A stretch of DNA of 32,389 nt from a virus: IMG/VR virus record IMGVR_UViG_3300013005_000106, positions 1-32,389 of that record; one strand, given 5' to 3'. The notes under the pieces are model-generated. The model made no database searches. It saw only the letters and a program-made list of their open reading frames with translations, and had not been told where the DNA came from. Within the stretch, counting starts at the first letter, position 1. Each line of letters starts with the position of its first letter. Below, piece by piece: positions 1 to 5,951 of this stretch. The position numbers and the translations under genes are program-made.

Positions 1-107
1 ACGATACCCTTACGAATGGGTCCAAACTGAGATGAAGCGGCATTGGCTTTACTAAAACGCTTCTCTGATAGCTGAACTACGTTCCACTGAGAGTCATTAG
101 GGTTCAT
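1..107 (-). CDS. Hypothetical protein, C-terminal part cut by window edge
   Basis: An open frame starts at an ATG at 107 on the minus strand and stays open to the left edge (35 codons visible, beginning MNPNDSQWNVVQLSEKR). It starts 7 bases after the stop of the next minus-strand gene, the spacing usual in this phage, so it is probably the last visible member of that small operon. No family recognised; the ribosome binding site is weak. Confidence 0.5.
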   Translation of the reverse strand, partial: MNPNDSQWNVVQLSEKRFSKANAASSQFGPIRKGI

Positions 108-114
108 ATAAGAA

Positions 115-351
115 TTATGCCTTAGAAGATGTTTCTTTAAACTCTAAATAGGCAACAAGAAATAACCTGAACAAATCAGGCCTGCCTCTATGCTCAAAGT
201 GCTCTTTCCAGAAGAATAGTGGATGGTCCTTACGAGCTACCATGCCGTTGTTTATCTCCGCCCACGCAAGCTTTCCAGCTAGGCCGACCTCCCCGCTCAT
301 TTCACGTTGTGCTAATAACCATTGTGTAAACATTGGGCAATAGTAGGGCAT
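115..351 (-). CDS. YozE-like SAM-fold small protein
   Basis: A 78-residue protein. Its N-terminal half carries a pattern close to the YozE family (YozE_SAM_like): Phe-x2-Trp-Leu-Leu-x-Gln at residues 8-14, then Gly-Glu-Val-Gly and Leu-Ala, and a C-terminal aromatic segment ending in Tyr-Leu-Glu-Phe. YozE-like proteins are small helical proteins of unknown function found in Firmicutes, Actinobacteria and phages; a nucleic-acid role is often suspected but not shown. The ATG at 351 lacks a clear Shine-Dalgarno. It sits between two other minus-strand genes with short gaps, so cotranscription is likely. The family assignment is from pattern recognition only. Confidence 0.6.
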   Translation of the reverse strand: MPYYCPMFTQWLLAQREMSGEVGLAGKLAWAEINNGMVARKDHPLFFWKEHFEHRGRPDLFRLFLVAYLEFKETSSKA

Positions 352-371
352 GCAAGAGAATTAATCAGGTA

Positions 372-851
372 TTAAAACCCTCTGTCGTGACATTCGTGTA
401 CAAGCTCCCAGGCAGGGCGTCCTTTAGAGAAGTTAGCAGCTAACTCTGGCTTTAGGCCCTCTACCAGCACTTGATGTACTCCAAGCCGTTTAATGCGTTT
501 CTTCAGCACCGCAAACTCTTTGTTCTCTTCAGCAATCATAGTCATGTAGTAGATACCAAATACCACAGCTGTCTCTTCAGGATTAGGGTACTTCTTAGAA
601 ATATCTTCAATCCAATCAAATACTTCATCACTTACATCTGCAGTAGTTTTATCGTATAACCCGCAAAAATCTTCGTAAGCCGCTTTTCCTACATATTGCT
701 GATACACCCGTAATTTTATGAAGTACCACTTATCAGTAGGCCACTCTGGAAAGTTAGGATACTTAACATAAACTGCCCACTCATCGAACTTGCCTTGAGT
801 AAACGCAAGATAACCTTTCGAGTACTTACGCATAATTCTTTTATTGTCCAC
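372..851 (-). CDS. Hypothetical protein, promoter-proximal gene of left operon
   Basis: A 159-residue protein rich in aromatic and charged residues (Lys-Trp-Tyr-Phe-Ile, Tyr-Tyr-Met-Thr-Met), with no signal peptide or membrane segment and no family I recognise. The longest reading begins at a GTG at 851; an in-frame ATG six codons later (833) is possible, and neither has a strong ribosome binding site. As first gene of the leftward unit, it is read from the divergent control region 852-1075 that holds a perfect SOS box, so it may be LexA-controlled (inference). Confidence 0.7.
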   Translation of the reverse strand: MDNKRIMRKYSKGYLAFTQGKFDEWAVYVKYPNFPEWPTDKWYFIKLRVYQQYVGKAAYEDFCGLYDKTTADVSDEVFDWIEDISKKYPNPEETAVVFGIYYMTMIAEENKEFAVLKKRIKRLGVHQVLVEGLKPELAANFSKGRPAWELVHECHDRGF

Positions 852-954
852 CGCGGAAGAGTATCACTTAGGCTACTGCCTAGCTTTTCACATGTCACCT
901 ATATTTTTGCCCTGGCGGCCCACGAGGTCGGGCGTGTCGTTAATGGTGGGGGGG

Positions 955-970
955 TCGAACAGATGTTCGA
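955..970. promoter_or_regulatory. Actinobacterial LexA/SOS box
   Basis: The 16-mer TCGAACAGATGTTCGA matches the mycobacterial/Bacillus-type LexA operator TCGAAC-N4-GTTCGA at all twelve defined positions, and its inner A/T bases extend the dyad to 7 bp. It lies between the divergent genes starting at 851 (minus) and 1076 (plus), 12 bases upstream of the first 11-bp-repeat box, so host LexA could repress either or both directions. No second copy was noticed in the window. Confidence 0.7.
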
Positions 971-982
971 GAGGACAGCGAT

Positions 983-1007
983 TATAACGATTTGGTAACA
1001 AGTCTGC
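983..1007 (+). promoter_or_regulatory. 11-bp tandem repeat box 1
   Basis: TATAACGATTT followed by GGTAACAAGTC: two half-sites with TAACRA cores exactly 11 bp apart, continuing CTGC as in boxes 2 and 3. The spacing puts both half-sites on one face of the helix, as for tandem binding by a PhoB/OmpR-type regulator or another head-to-tail dimer. Lies 93 bases upstream of the ATG at 1076. Confidence 0.6.
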
Positions 1008-1030
1008 TTTAGCCTCTCGCCTATGGCATT

Positions 1031-1075
1031 GTTCTCTTATCGGGACAGACACCCGATAGATTGGGAAGGTGCCTC
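1031..1075 (+). promoter_or_regulatory. Hairpin leader with ribosome binding site
   Basis: GTTCTCTTAT, then a stem TATCGGG (1038-1044) / CCCGATA (1052-1058) with a 7-base loop, then GGGAAGG ending 6 bases before the ATG. The gene starting at 3687 has the same order of elements with a stem of different sequence, so the structure is conserved rather than the bases. Confidence 0.55.
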
Positions 1076-1438
1076 ATGGACACAGAGTCCAACACCTGCT
1101 CAGAGTTAAGAGAGGTCACCGAAAGAGCCTCTCGCTTCTCAGAGCAAATCACACAGCATAGAGTCATGGTGGCTCAGTTGCGTGAATACATCGTCGATAA
1201 CTTCGACGACCTCGGCGAACATGCCGAGCCTATCGCTGAAATCTTCAGCATTGACCTCGTTAAGCAAGTTGAGGTTAGTGTCAGGGTTTCTTATTCGCTC
1301 ACTGTTACAGTTCCCCTGAACTGGACAGAGGACGACATCTCGAATAACCTTCGATACCCTGAAGGCTTCGAGTCTGATGATGATGCAATGTGCATTGAGT
1401 CAGAGTCTGCAGACATAGACCGAGTTTCGGTCTACTAA
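1076..1438 (+). CDS. Hypothetical acidic protein, first gene of plus-strand block
   Basis: A 120-residue acidic protein. Residues 1-50 look helical and possibly coiled (Glu-Leu-Arg-Glu-Val-Thr-Glu-Arg), the middle is beta-rich (VEVSVRVSYSLTVTVPLNW), and the C-terminus is Asp/Glu/Ser-rich. The ATG at 1076 is chosen over an upstream TTG because GGGAAGG is placed 6 bases before it. No family recognised. It is preceded by the SOS box, a tandem-repeat box and the conserved leader, so it is probably among the first genes expressed from this block. Confidence 0.7.
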   Translation: MDTESNTCSELREVTERASRFSEQITQHRVMVAQLREYIVDNFDDLGEHAEPIAEIFSIDLVKQVEVSVRVSYSLTVTVPLNWTEDDISNNLRYPEGFESDDDAMCIESESADIDRVSVY

Positions 1439-1452
1439 CAACTTAATAGCAT

Positions 1453-1494
1453 TACTCCTGAGCATGAGGTAAAAAGGCTCACTTACCCACTAGA
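1453..1494 (+). repeat. Duplicated intergenic leader, copy A
   Basis: About 36 of 42 bases match copy B at 1642-1683. Both copies sit between a stop codon and the start of a small gene, contain TGAGC and GCTCA arms flanking an A-rich loop, and run into ACTAGA and TTGGAG motifs that carry the ribosome binding site. Confidence 0.6.
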
Positions 1495-1513
1495 TTGGAT
1501 TGGAGGTAAGAAC

Positions 1514-1636
1514 ATGACTCTTGTAAGAGATGTCGTGAAGGTTACAATCACCGAGTTAAAGTTTAACAAGGTCGAACCTGTAACTGAAGCAGACTGGCAG
1601 ATAGTTAATAACTACTTGCTAGAACAATGTAAGTAG
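1514..1636 (+). CDS. Micro-protein of 40 residues
   Basis: The ATG at 1514 is preceded at 6 bases by GGAGGT, one of the best ribosome binding sites in this block, and the frame runs 40 codons to TAG. The product begins MTLVRDVVKVTITELKF and ends in NNYLLEQCK: a short beta-like start and a helical end. No family recognised. It is flanked by both copies of a duplicated leader, so it looks like a unit in a tandem gene array. Confidence 0.6.
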   Translation: MTLVRDVVKVTITELKFNKVEPVTEADWQIVNNYLLEQCK

Positions 1637-1641
1637 TCCGT

Positions 1642-1683
1642 CACTCCTGAGCACGAGTTAAAAAGGCTCACCTAACTACTAGA
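1642..1683 (+). repeat. Duplicated intergenic leader, copy B
   Basis: Partner of copy A at 1453-1494, leading into the gene at 1700. The TGAGC/GCTCA arms are kept and differences fall mostly outside them. A shortened form (ctactagattggag) also precedes the gene at 2010. Confidence 0.6.
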
Positions 1684-1699
1684 ACGATTGGAGAAACAA

Positions 1700-1954
1700 A
1701 TGGCAAGAGCCGACTACACAGATATAACTCTGTGGGCTTGCAAAGCCGAGGAGTCAATAGACATCTCGGTTCGTCCCCGTGAAACAGACAACGAGGTAAT
1801 CGTTGAAATCTGTGGAATAGCAATGTGGCTTAACTTCAAACAAGCCAAAGAACTATCCGAGAAGTTGGATAGCGCAGTAACTACACTAGACGAAGGTCGT
1901 CTAGCAAACCTACGCCAAGCGCACGAGGAATACGAGCGCTTAATACAACAGTAA
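1700..1954 (+). CDS. Hypothetical 84-residue protein
   Basis: The ATG at 1700 follows GGAG by 6 bases, so it is preferred over a TTG at 1688. The protein starts MARADYTDITLWACKAEES, has a beta-rich middle (Glu-Val-Ile-Val-Glu-Ile-Cys-Gly-Ile-Ala) and a helical acidic tail ending in ERLIQQ. No known family. A GC-only hairpin follows the stop immediately. Confidence 0.7.
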   Translation: MARADYTDITLWACKAEESIDISVRPRETDNEVIVEICGIAMWLNFKQAKELSEKLDSAVTTLDEGRLANLRQAHEEYERLIQQ

Positions 1955-1961
1955 CAAAGTG

Positions 1962-1990
1962 GGGGGCGGGAAATACTCGCCCCCTTCTCT
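1962..1990 (+). terminator. Weak terminator or attenuator hairpin
   Basis: GGGGGCG (1962-1968) pairs with CGCCCCC (1978-1984); two inner pairs (one G-U) extend the stem to 9 bp around an AAATA loop. The tail is TTCTCT rather than a full T tract, so partial termination or stabilisation of the upstream 3' end is as likely as full termination. Confidence 0.45.
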
Positions 1991-2009
1991 ACTAGATTGG
2001 AGTAATGCA

Positions 2010-2234
2010 ATGATGTTTTACAATGGATTTAATCTGATGATAGACATAATCCTTGCTTGCATAGTAGGCTTCACCTTCTATCGAATTGGACGACGAGAAG
2101 GATTTATTGAAGGCTACGGCGCAGGTGAACAAGATATAAATGATTGGTATACAAGTCAGCTTGAGCCACCTCTTGATGACATGGACGATTATCAAACTTG
2201 GAACGAGGCACAGAAGAGCACGCCTCCGTTCTAA
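2010..2234 (+). CDS. Small single-pass membrane protein
   Basis: 74 residues from the ATG at 2010, with GGAG 7 bases upstream; the longer reading back to 1959 would run through a hairpin and is rejected. Residues about 8-25 (LMIDIILACIVGFTFY) form one hydrophobic segment followed by Arg-Ile-Gly-Arg-Arg, consistent with an N-out, C-in membrane anchor by the positive-inside rule. The cytoplasmic part is acidic and ends in STPPF. Function unknown. It ends 6 bases before an 18-bp hairpin. Confidence 0.65.
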   Translation: MMFYNGFNLMIDIILACIVGFTFYRIGRREGFIEGYGAGEQDINDWYTSQLEPPLDDMDDYQTWNEAQKSTPPF

Positions 2235-2240
2235 ACAGAT

Positions 2241-2293
2241 GTTGGTCGCACTCTCTGCTTGAGTTTCCAATCCTCGCAGAGAGGGCGGCCAAC
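2241..2293 (+). repeat. 18-bp hairpin overlapping the next inverted repeat
   Basis: Left arm 2241-2258 (GTTGGTCGCACTCTCTGC) pairs with 2276-2293 except for one G-U pair and one A-G mismatch. Its right arm ends in CCAAC at 2289-2293, which is also the outermost part of the left arm of the 29-bp inverted repeat, so the two structures exclude each other. It replaces a normal terminator after the gene ending at 2234; there is no T tract. Confidence 0.6.
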
Positions 2294-2363
2294 CCAAACA
2301 TTCAGCCAATCAGCCGCCTATCGCTATTGCTTCTGCGGCTGATTGGCTGAATGTTTGGGTTGG
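2289..2363. repeat. Perfect 29-bp inverted repeat H1
   Basis: Arms 2289-2317 and 2335-2363 are perfectly complementary around a 17-base loop. The shared 12-mer TGTTTGGGTTGG is at the 3' end of the right arm, the opposite orientation from H2-H4. It is followed after 6 bases by tandem-repeat box 2. Confidence 0.9.
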
Positions 2364-2369
2364 GGGCTT

Positions 2370-2394
2370 TATAACGATTGCATAACAAGTCTGC
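2370..2394 (+). promoter_or_regulatory. 11-bp tandem repeat box 2
   Basis: TATAACGATTG then CATAACAAGTC, continuing TGC as in boxes 1 and 3. It sits directly between H1 and the leader of the DUF932 gene. Confidence 0.65.
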
Positions 2395-2415
2395 ATTACT
2401 AGGAGAGATGCCCTA

Positions 2416-2454
2416 ATGTTCTACCTATCAGCAAGTCGCTGGTGTTTGTGCTAA
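2416..2454 (+). CDS. Possible 12-residue leader peptide
   Basis: An ATG at 2416, 10 bases after AGGAG, opens a 13-codon frame (MFYLSASRWCLC and stop) ending 17 bases before the chosen start of the DUF932 gene. It contains rare amino acids (Trp, two Cys) as attenuation peptides often do, but no terminator/antiterminator pair lies inside the leader, so function is unproven. Confidence 0.25.
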   Translation: MFYLSASRWCLC

Positions 2455-2471
2455 TAGAAGGTGAGAGATAC

Positions 2472-3476
2472 ATGGCACATGAGTTAGAGATAGGTGAGGA
2501 CGGCACAGTTGCGTTCGCACTTAGAGGAGAGCCCGCATGGCATGGCCTTGCTAACGCTCTATTCGACAAAGATGAGAATGTAACCACTGAGGTTATGCTC
2601 AAGTCTGCTAAGTTAAACGATTGGAATGTCAATCTTGAGTTAATCGAGAAGGACAAATACAACTTCGTTTCTGAGTCATACATGGTGACTCGGACTAATC
2701 CATTCGGACAGGGCACTGATGTTCTATCAGTGGTCGGTGACCGATACAAAGTCGTGCAGAATGAGGAGTTATTCGCATTCGGTGACGGCATACTAGACGG
2801 CGGTGCCTCATGGGAATCCGCTGGCTCAATTAAAAACGGTAGAGTCGTATTCGGCTCATTGGTAGTGCCTAGAGAATTCATCCTAGATGAGCAGGGCGCT
2901 AACGATAAGACAACAACTTATCTACTCGTTCACACTTCGCATGACGGCTCAACAGCAGTTCAAGCGAACATCACACCAGTTAGAGTTGTTTGCCAAAACA
3001 CTCTTAACATGGCATTGAATGGTTCTAAGCAATCATTCAAGATTCGTCACACAAGCACAGTCGACGGTCGTATCGCTGCAGCCCGAGAGGCTCTCGGTTT
3101 GACATTCGCACACATGGATTCATTCGAGACCATGGCTCGTGAGTTATTCGAATCAACAATAACTAACGTTCAATTCAACAAGATTGTTGAGACACTTTAT
3201 CCAAAGCCTGATGATACAGCCAACAAGGTTGCTCTCACTCGCTACGATAACAAGGTTGGTCTAATCCAGGACCTATATCTGCAATCTCCAACTAATGCCA
3301 ACATCAAAGGCACAGCATGGGGAGCGCTAAACGCTCTCACCGAGCGCCTAGATTACTATCGTGCAAAGCGTGGAAGCAATGAGTCATTAATCGCAGGAGC
3401 AAGTGGGTTTGACCCAGTTGTAAATGCGGAGAAGGCTCGCATCCTCTCAGTAGTGCGAGAAGCAGTCTCGGCATAA
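2472..3476 (+). CDS. DUF932 / TIGR03299 phage-plasmid protein
   Basis: A 334-residue protein of the DUF932 family (phage/plasmid-like protein TIGR03299), widespread in phages and plasmids but of unsettled biochemical role. Diagnostic segments: start MAHEL, Glu-Pro-Ala-Trp-His-Gly-Leu near residue 25, Val-Gly-Asp-Arg-Tyr-Lys-Val-Val-Gln-Asn near residue 90, and Pro-Val-Arg-Val-Val-Cys-Gln-Asn-Thr-Leu near residue 175. The ATG at 2472 is chosen because family members start MAHE and a GAAGGTGA site precedes it; a GTG at 2442 is an alternative. Length is normal. It has its own full cassette (H1 and box 2) and a strong terminator, so it is a single-gene transcription unit. Confidence 0.9.
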   Translation: MAHELEIGEDGTVAFALRGEPAWHGLANALFDKDENVTTEVMLKSAKLNDWNVNLELIEKDKYNFVSESYMVTRTNPFGQGTDVLSVVGDRYKVVQNEELFAFGDGILDGGASWESAGSIKNGRVVFGSLVVPREFILDEQGANDKTTTYLLVHTSHDGSTAVQANITPVRVVCQNTLNMALNGSKQSFKIRHTSTVDGRIAAAREALGLTFAHMDSFETMARELFESTITNVQFNKIVETLYPKPDDTANKVALTRYDNKVGLIQDLYLQSPTNANIKGTAWGALNALTERLDYYRAKRGSNESLIAGASGFDPVVNAEKARILSVVREAVSA

Positions 3477-3481
3477 CACAA

Positions 3482-3519
3482 AGCCCCTCAAGCCTACAAA
3501 GCTTGGGGGGCTTTTTGTT
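3482..3519 (+). terminator. Rho-independent terminator
   Basis: AGCCCCTCAAGC (3482-3493) pairs with GCTTGGGGGGCT (3501-3512) with one G-U pair, 7-base loop, followed by TTTTTGTTT. The tail runs straight into inverted repeat H2. Confidence 0.9.
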
Positions 3520-3594
3520 TGGGTTGGCTACTATGGCTATGGCTGTGAACGCTAGTGAACACGCCAGCCATAGCCATAGTAGCCAACCCAAACA
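3516..3594. repeat. Perfect 30-bp inverted repeat H2
   Basis: Arms 3516-3545 and 3565-3594 are perfectly complementary around a 19-base loop. The left arm begins TGTTTGGGTTGG and the inner part is CTACTATGGCTATGGCTG; the TATGGCTATGGCTG-like end is shared with H4. Confidence 0.9.
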
Positions 3595-3596
3595 TT

Positions 3597-3621
3597 TATA
3601 ACGATTAGATAACAAGTCTGC
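3597..3621 (+). promoter_or_regulatory. 11-bp tandem repeat box 3
   Basis: TATAACGATTA then GATAACAAGTC, then TGC as in boxes 1 and 2. It is 2 bases after H2 and 66 bases upstream of the ATG at 3687. Confidence 0.65.
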
Positions 3622-3644
3622 TTTACATCTATAAGCGTGAGAGA

Positions 3645-3686
3645 GTTCTCTTATTAGCAGATGGTCTGCTAATGGGAAGGTGAGAG
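3645..3686 (+). promoter_or_regulatory. Hairpin leader with ribosome binding site
   Basis: GTTCTCTTAT, then TTAGCAGA (3654-3661) / TCTGCTAA (3665-3672) with a 3-base loop, then GGGAAGG 6 bases before the ATG. Same order as the leader at 1031-1075 with an unrelated stem sequence. Confidence 0.55.
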
Positions 3687-4172
3687 ATGAACACAACAAC
3701 CCAACTAACTTGGAGAGATGGAGTGGAAGCAATAGACACTCTAGTATCTGCCGAGTTAGACAAGCAAGAGTATCCGCAGGAAGCGGTTGCTAATGCCGTA
3801 GTCGCTATGACTACTAACTTACAGCACCGAGATTACTTCTTAGGTCTAGCCAAGTGCGACAACCTAGAGGTTATGACCTCAGTAGCCGTAAATGTAATCA
3901 ACCAAGTTGATAATGAAATGGATAAAGTGCCGTTCTATGCGTGCCTATCTGCTTTCTATTATGAACTTGGCGCAGATGAAAGTGCTAAGGAAGCGTTGGC
4001 TTTCGCACTACAAATCAACTCTCAATACAGTTTAGCAAAACTGCTAGACCGAGTTATTGAGGCTGGCTGGACAAACTCAGCGATGGGAACTATGCGTAAG
4101 GAACTACACCCAAAGGTCGTTGAGGGATTGGAACAAAATGCTGATACACCTATTACGGAAGGTGGCAACTAA
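3687..4172 (+). CDS. DUF4192-like protein
   Basis: A 161-residue protein whose C-terminal half resembles the C-terminal part of DUF4192, a family of actinobacteria and their phages with no assigned function: Pro-Phe-Tyr-Ala-Cys-Leu-Ser-Ala-Phe-Tyr-Tyr, Gly-Ala-Asp-Glu-Ser-Ala-Lys-Glu-Ala-Leu, then Tyr-Ser-Leu-Ala-Lys-Leu-Leu-Asp-Arg-Val. It is much shorter than full-length DUF4192 proteins, so it is a minimal version. The segment around 90-130 looks like a helical-repeat (TPR-like) hairpin. The stop overlaps the next start (TAATG), indicating translational coupling. Confidence 0.65.
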   Translation: MNTTTQLTWRDGVEAIDTLVSAELDKQEYPQEAVANAVVAMTTNLQHRDYFLGLAKCDNLEVMTSVAVNVINQVDNEMDKVPFYACLSAFYYELGADESAKEALAFALQINSQYSLAKLLDRVIEAGWTNSAMGTMRKELHPKVVEGLEQNADTPITEGGN

Positions 4173-4570
4173 TGACCGCTAGAGTAAAAGTAGATAAGGC
4201 TATGCTTATCAAGGCTCTACAAGATAGATTAGCGTTGGGCGAAAAGGCTAACGCTATTCAGGAAAAGAACAACGCTAAGTATGAGGCTGAGAAAAAGGCT
4301 TGGTCAGAAAAGTTGGCTTCTTTAGCCAAGTCTGGCAAGTTGGACTTTGAGGATGTAAATGTATCTACTTGGAGAAACACCATAGAAATCAAATACACCT
4401 ACAAAGAAACAACAGCCTTGCCTAAAGAACCTGAAAGAGCAGATAGCCCTGAAGGAACATTACCAAATCATCAAGCAGAGGAAATCAACAACACGATAAA
4501 ACTGCTTAATATGACTACTGACCCGTTCGTTGGTGCGTCATTGTATAAAGATGTAGTGCGCTACATCTAA
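4172..4570 (+). CDS. Hypothetical coiled-coil protein
   Basis: 132 residues, translationally coupled to the upstream DUF4192-like gene by TAATG. Residues about 10-55 are strongly helical and Lys/Glu/Ala-rich (coiled-coil-like); the rest is mixed with an acidic, Pro-containing linker around 85-100. It ends shortly before a strong terminator, closing a two-gene operon. No family recognised; the coupling suggests it works with the DUF4192-like protein. Confidence 0.75.
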   Translation: MTARVKVDKAMLIKALQDRLALGEKANAIQEKNNAKYEAEKKAWSEKLASLAKSGKLDFEDVNVSTWRNTIEIKYTYKETTALPKEPERADSPEGTLPNHQAEEINNTIKLLNMTTDPFVGASLYKDVVRYI

Positions 4571-4578
4571 CAAATACG

Positions 4579-4616
4579 ATAGCCCACTTCGCAAATAGCG
4601 GAGTGGGCTATTTTTG
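4579..4616 (+). terminator. Rho-independent terminator
   Basis: ATAGCCCACTTCGC (4579-4592) pairs with GCGGAGTGGGCTAT (4598-4611) with one wobble, 5-base loop, followed by TTTTTG. Confidence 0.9.
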
Positions 4617-4635
4617 TATTACCAAAATGCTATTT

Positions 4636-4707
4636 TGTTTGGGTCGGTAAGCATAGGTAGGGAGGTCTGGAACAGCTCCGAACTACCTATGCTTACCGAC
4701 CCAAACA
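4636..4707. repeat. Perfect 25-bp inverted repeat H3
   Basis: Arms 4636-4660 and 4683-4707 are perfectly complementary; GGAG/CTCC (4661-4664/4676-4679) adds an inner stem past a 3-base bulge. The core here is TGTTTGGGTCGG, and the opposite arm carries the matching CCGACCC, a compensatory change relative to the TTGG/CCAA of H1, H2 and H4. Confidence 0.9.
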
Positions 4708-4710
4708 TAA

Positions 4711-4733
4711 TCGTTATCAAATCGTTACCAAAT
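4711..4733 (-). promoter_or_regulatory. 11-bp tandem repeat box 4 (reverse)
   Basis: TCGTTATCAAA TCGTTACCAAA on the plus strand, i.e. two nearly identical 11-mers (GGTAACGATTT, GATAACGATTA) on the minus strand. This is the most regular copy and lies 4 bases after H3, upstream of the gene at 4840. Confidence 0.65.
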
Positions 4734-4839
4734 AAAAGCGATACGGCGTGGACAAAGAGAAACAAATAGTATTCAATGAGCGCATGGAGAGAGAGAGTGA
4801 CACTCACGCCATAACAACTACTAGGGAAGGAAAGAGATA

Positions 4840-5628
4840 ATGCCAAACTGGGTTGAGAACAGGCTTGTCATAACAGGCAACCAAGACAGTCTTGACAGGT
4901 TGAGGGAGTTAGTAGGACAGTCCTACACTACCTATAGCCAAGATTGGAATACCAACGAGGTATCGCAAGGAGAACATAAGGGCGTGTTCCAACTGTGGAA
5001 CATTGTAAGCCCAACAGACTTAGCAAGTTACTTTGGCTTCAAGTCAGACGAGAAGTTTGCTGAGGAAAAACGCCAGCGTGAGGAAGCGAGCGCAAACATT
5101 GAACCAACGCAGGTTGGTGAAGTTATCCAAGTCATAAAGGAAGCCTTAGAAAAGAAGGTTACATTTGACATGCAAGAAAGTATGGCTCAGTTCTATCAAG
5201 ACATACAGACTGGACAAGATTGGTATCACTGGAACATTCGGGAGTGGGGAACGAAGTGGGAGATTAGTCAGTCCACCTATACAGCCACACCTAACAAACT
5301 TATGTATTCTTACGCAACCGCATGGTCGCCACCTGTAGAGGCTATAAACAAACTTGCCGAGCTTTTTCCTGACCTGAACTTTACAAGTAGGTTCTTGGAC
5401 GAAGGCGACAATTTTGCAGGAGAAATCCATTGGGAAGAAGGCGCACAAGTATTTGACACAGACTTGGAGATTAACCACGGTCTGAAAATGGAGATGTATG
5501 ACTACTGCTACGCTTGCGACAGTGACAACATGGACGATACGGATTATGACGACCTTCGTAACGATTATGGCTGTGCTGAGTGGGGCAAACTTATCAAGAT
5601 ACCTACGACTGTAGAGGGGGCTGAGTAA
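4840..5628 (+). CDS. Api92/YubB-like protein (DUF1281 type)
   Basis: A 262-residue protein like the phage and plasmid Api92/YubB (DUF1281) group, predicted to have a ferredoxin-like fold; function unknown. Signs: start MPNWVENRLVITG, typical of the N-terminus; a central Trp-Tyr-His-Trp-Asn-Ile-Arg-Glu-Trp-Gly-Thr-Lys-Trp near residue 130; Ala-Trp-Ser-Pro-Pro near 165; Phe-Pro-Asp-Leu and Asp-Glu-Gly-Asp-Asn-Phe-Ala-Gly-Glu afterwards. A charged helical insert lies around 68-105. GGGAAGG precedes the start. The stop overlaps the next start (TAATG). Confidence 0.8.
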   Translation: MPNWVENRLVITGNQDSLDRLRELVGQSYTTYSQDWNTNEVSQGEHKGVFQLWNIVSPTDLASYFGFKSDEKFAEEKRQREEASANIEPTQVGEVIQVIKEALEKKVTFDMQESMAQFYQDIQTGQDWYHWNIREWGTKWEISQSTYTATPNKLMYSYATAWSPPVEAINKLAELFPDLNFTSRFLDEGDNFAGEIHWEEGAQVFDTDLEINHGLKMEMYDYCYACDSDNMDDTDYDDLRNDYGCAEWGKLIKIPTTVEGAE

Positions 5629-5888
5629 TGCCTTTCTACCAAGTTTGGGCTACTGTCCACCACGAAGCCACCTGTGTTATTGAAGCAAATGACCACGACC
5701 ATGCCGTTGCGATTGCTACGGCGCTTAGCGGTATTGACTATGACAACCTTGGCTATACAAATGGAGCAGAAACAAGCGTAGATGAGATAGTTCCAACAGA
5801 GGAGAAGCCGTCCTCAACCTTCTACGACATTATGGAAAGCCTTTCATCAGAACCACACAGAATTGTCGAGCCTTTGCAAGACACATAG
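5628..5888 (+). CDS. Hypothetical 86-residue protein
   Basis: Coupled by TAATG to the Api92-like gene. The N-terminus (Tyr-Gln-Val-Trp-Ala-Thr-Val, then Ile-Glu-Ala-Asn-Asp-His-Asp-His-Ala) has the strand-then-helix pattern of small phage proteins of the DpnD/PcfM-like kind, and the gene at 10202 has a similar start. This resemblance is weak. Acidic overall; ends 28 bases before a terminator. Confidence 0.7.
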   Translation: MPFYQVWATVHHEATCVIEANDHDHAVAIATALSGIDYDNLGYTNGAETSVDEIVPTEEKPSSTFYDIMESLSSEPHRIVEPLQDT

Positions 5889-5915
5889 TTCTCCCTTCCC
5901 AAGTCGAGAGCAAAC

Positions 5916-5951
5916 CTGCCCTGAGTCCCCTGACTCGGGGCAGTTTTGTTT
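5916..5951 (+). terminator. Rho-independent terminator
   Basis: CTGCCCTGAGTC (5916-5927) pairs with GACTCGGGGCAG (5932-5943) with one wobble around a 4-base loop, followed by TTTTGTTT, which merges with H4. Confidence 0.9.

Larger units (their letters stand above)
852..1075. other. Divergent intergenic control region
   Basis: No gene is supported here. The region holds, left to right, a short GC-rich patch (about 911-954, with a run of seven G), the LexA-type box, the first RTAACGATT tandem-repeat box and the hairpin leader of the plus-strand gene. It must contain the start of transcription for both directions, but no clear -35/-10 pair can be assigned. Confidence 0.6.

Noticed and set aside
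1959-2009. Longer GTG-started version of the small membrane protein
   Set aside because: It would be translated through a GC-only hairpin and lacks a ribosome binding site; the ATG at 2010 has GGAG at 7 bases.
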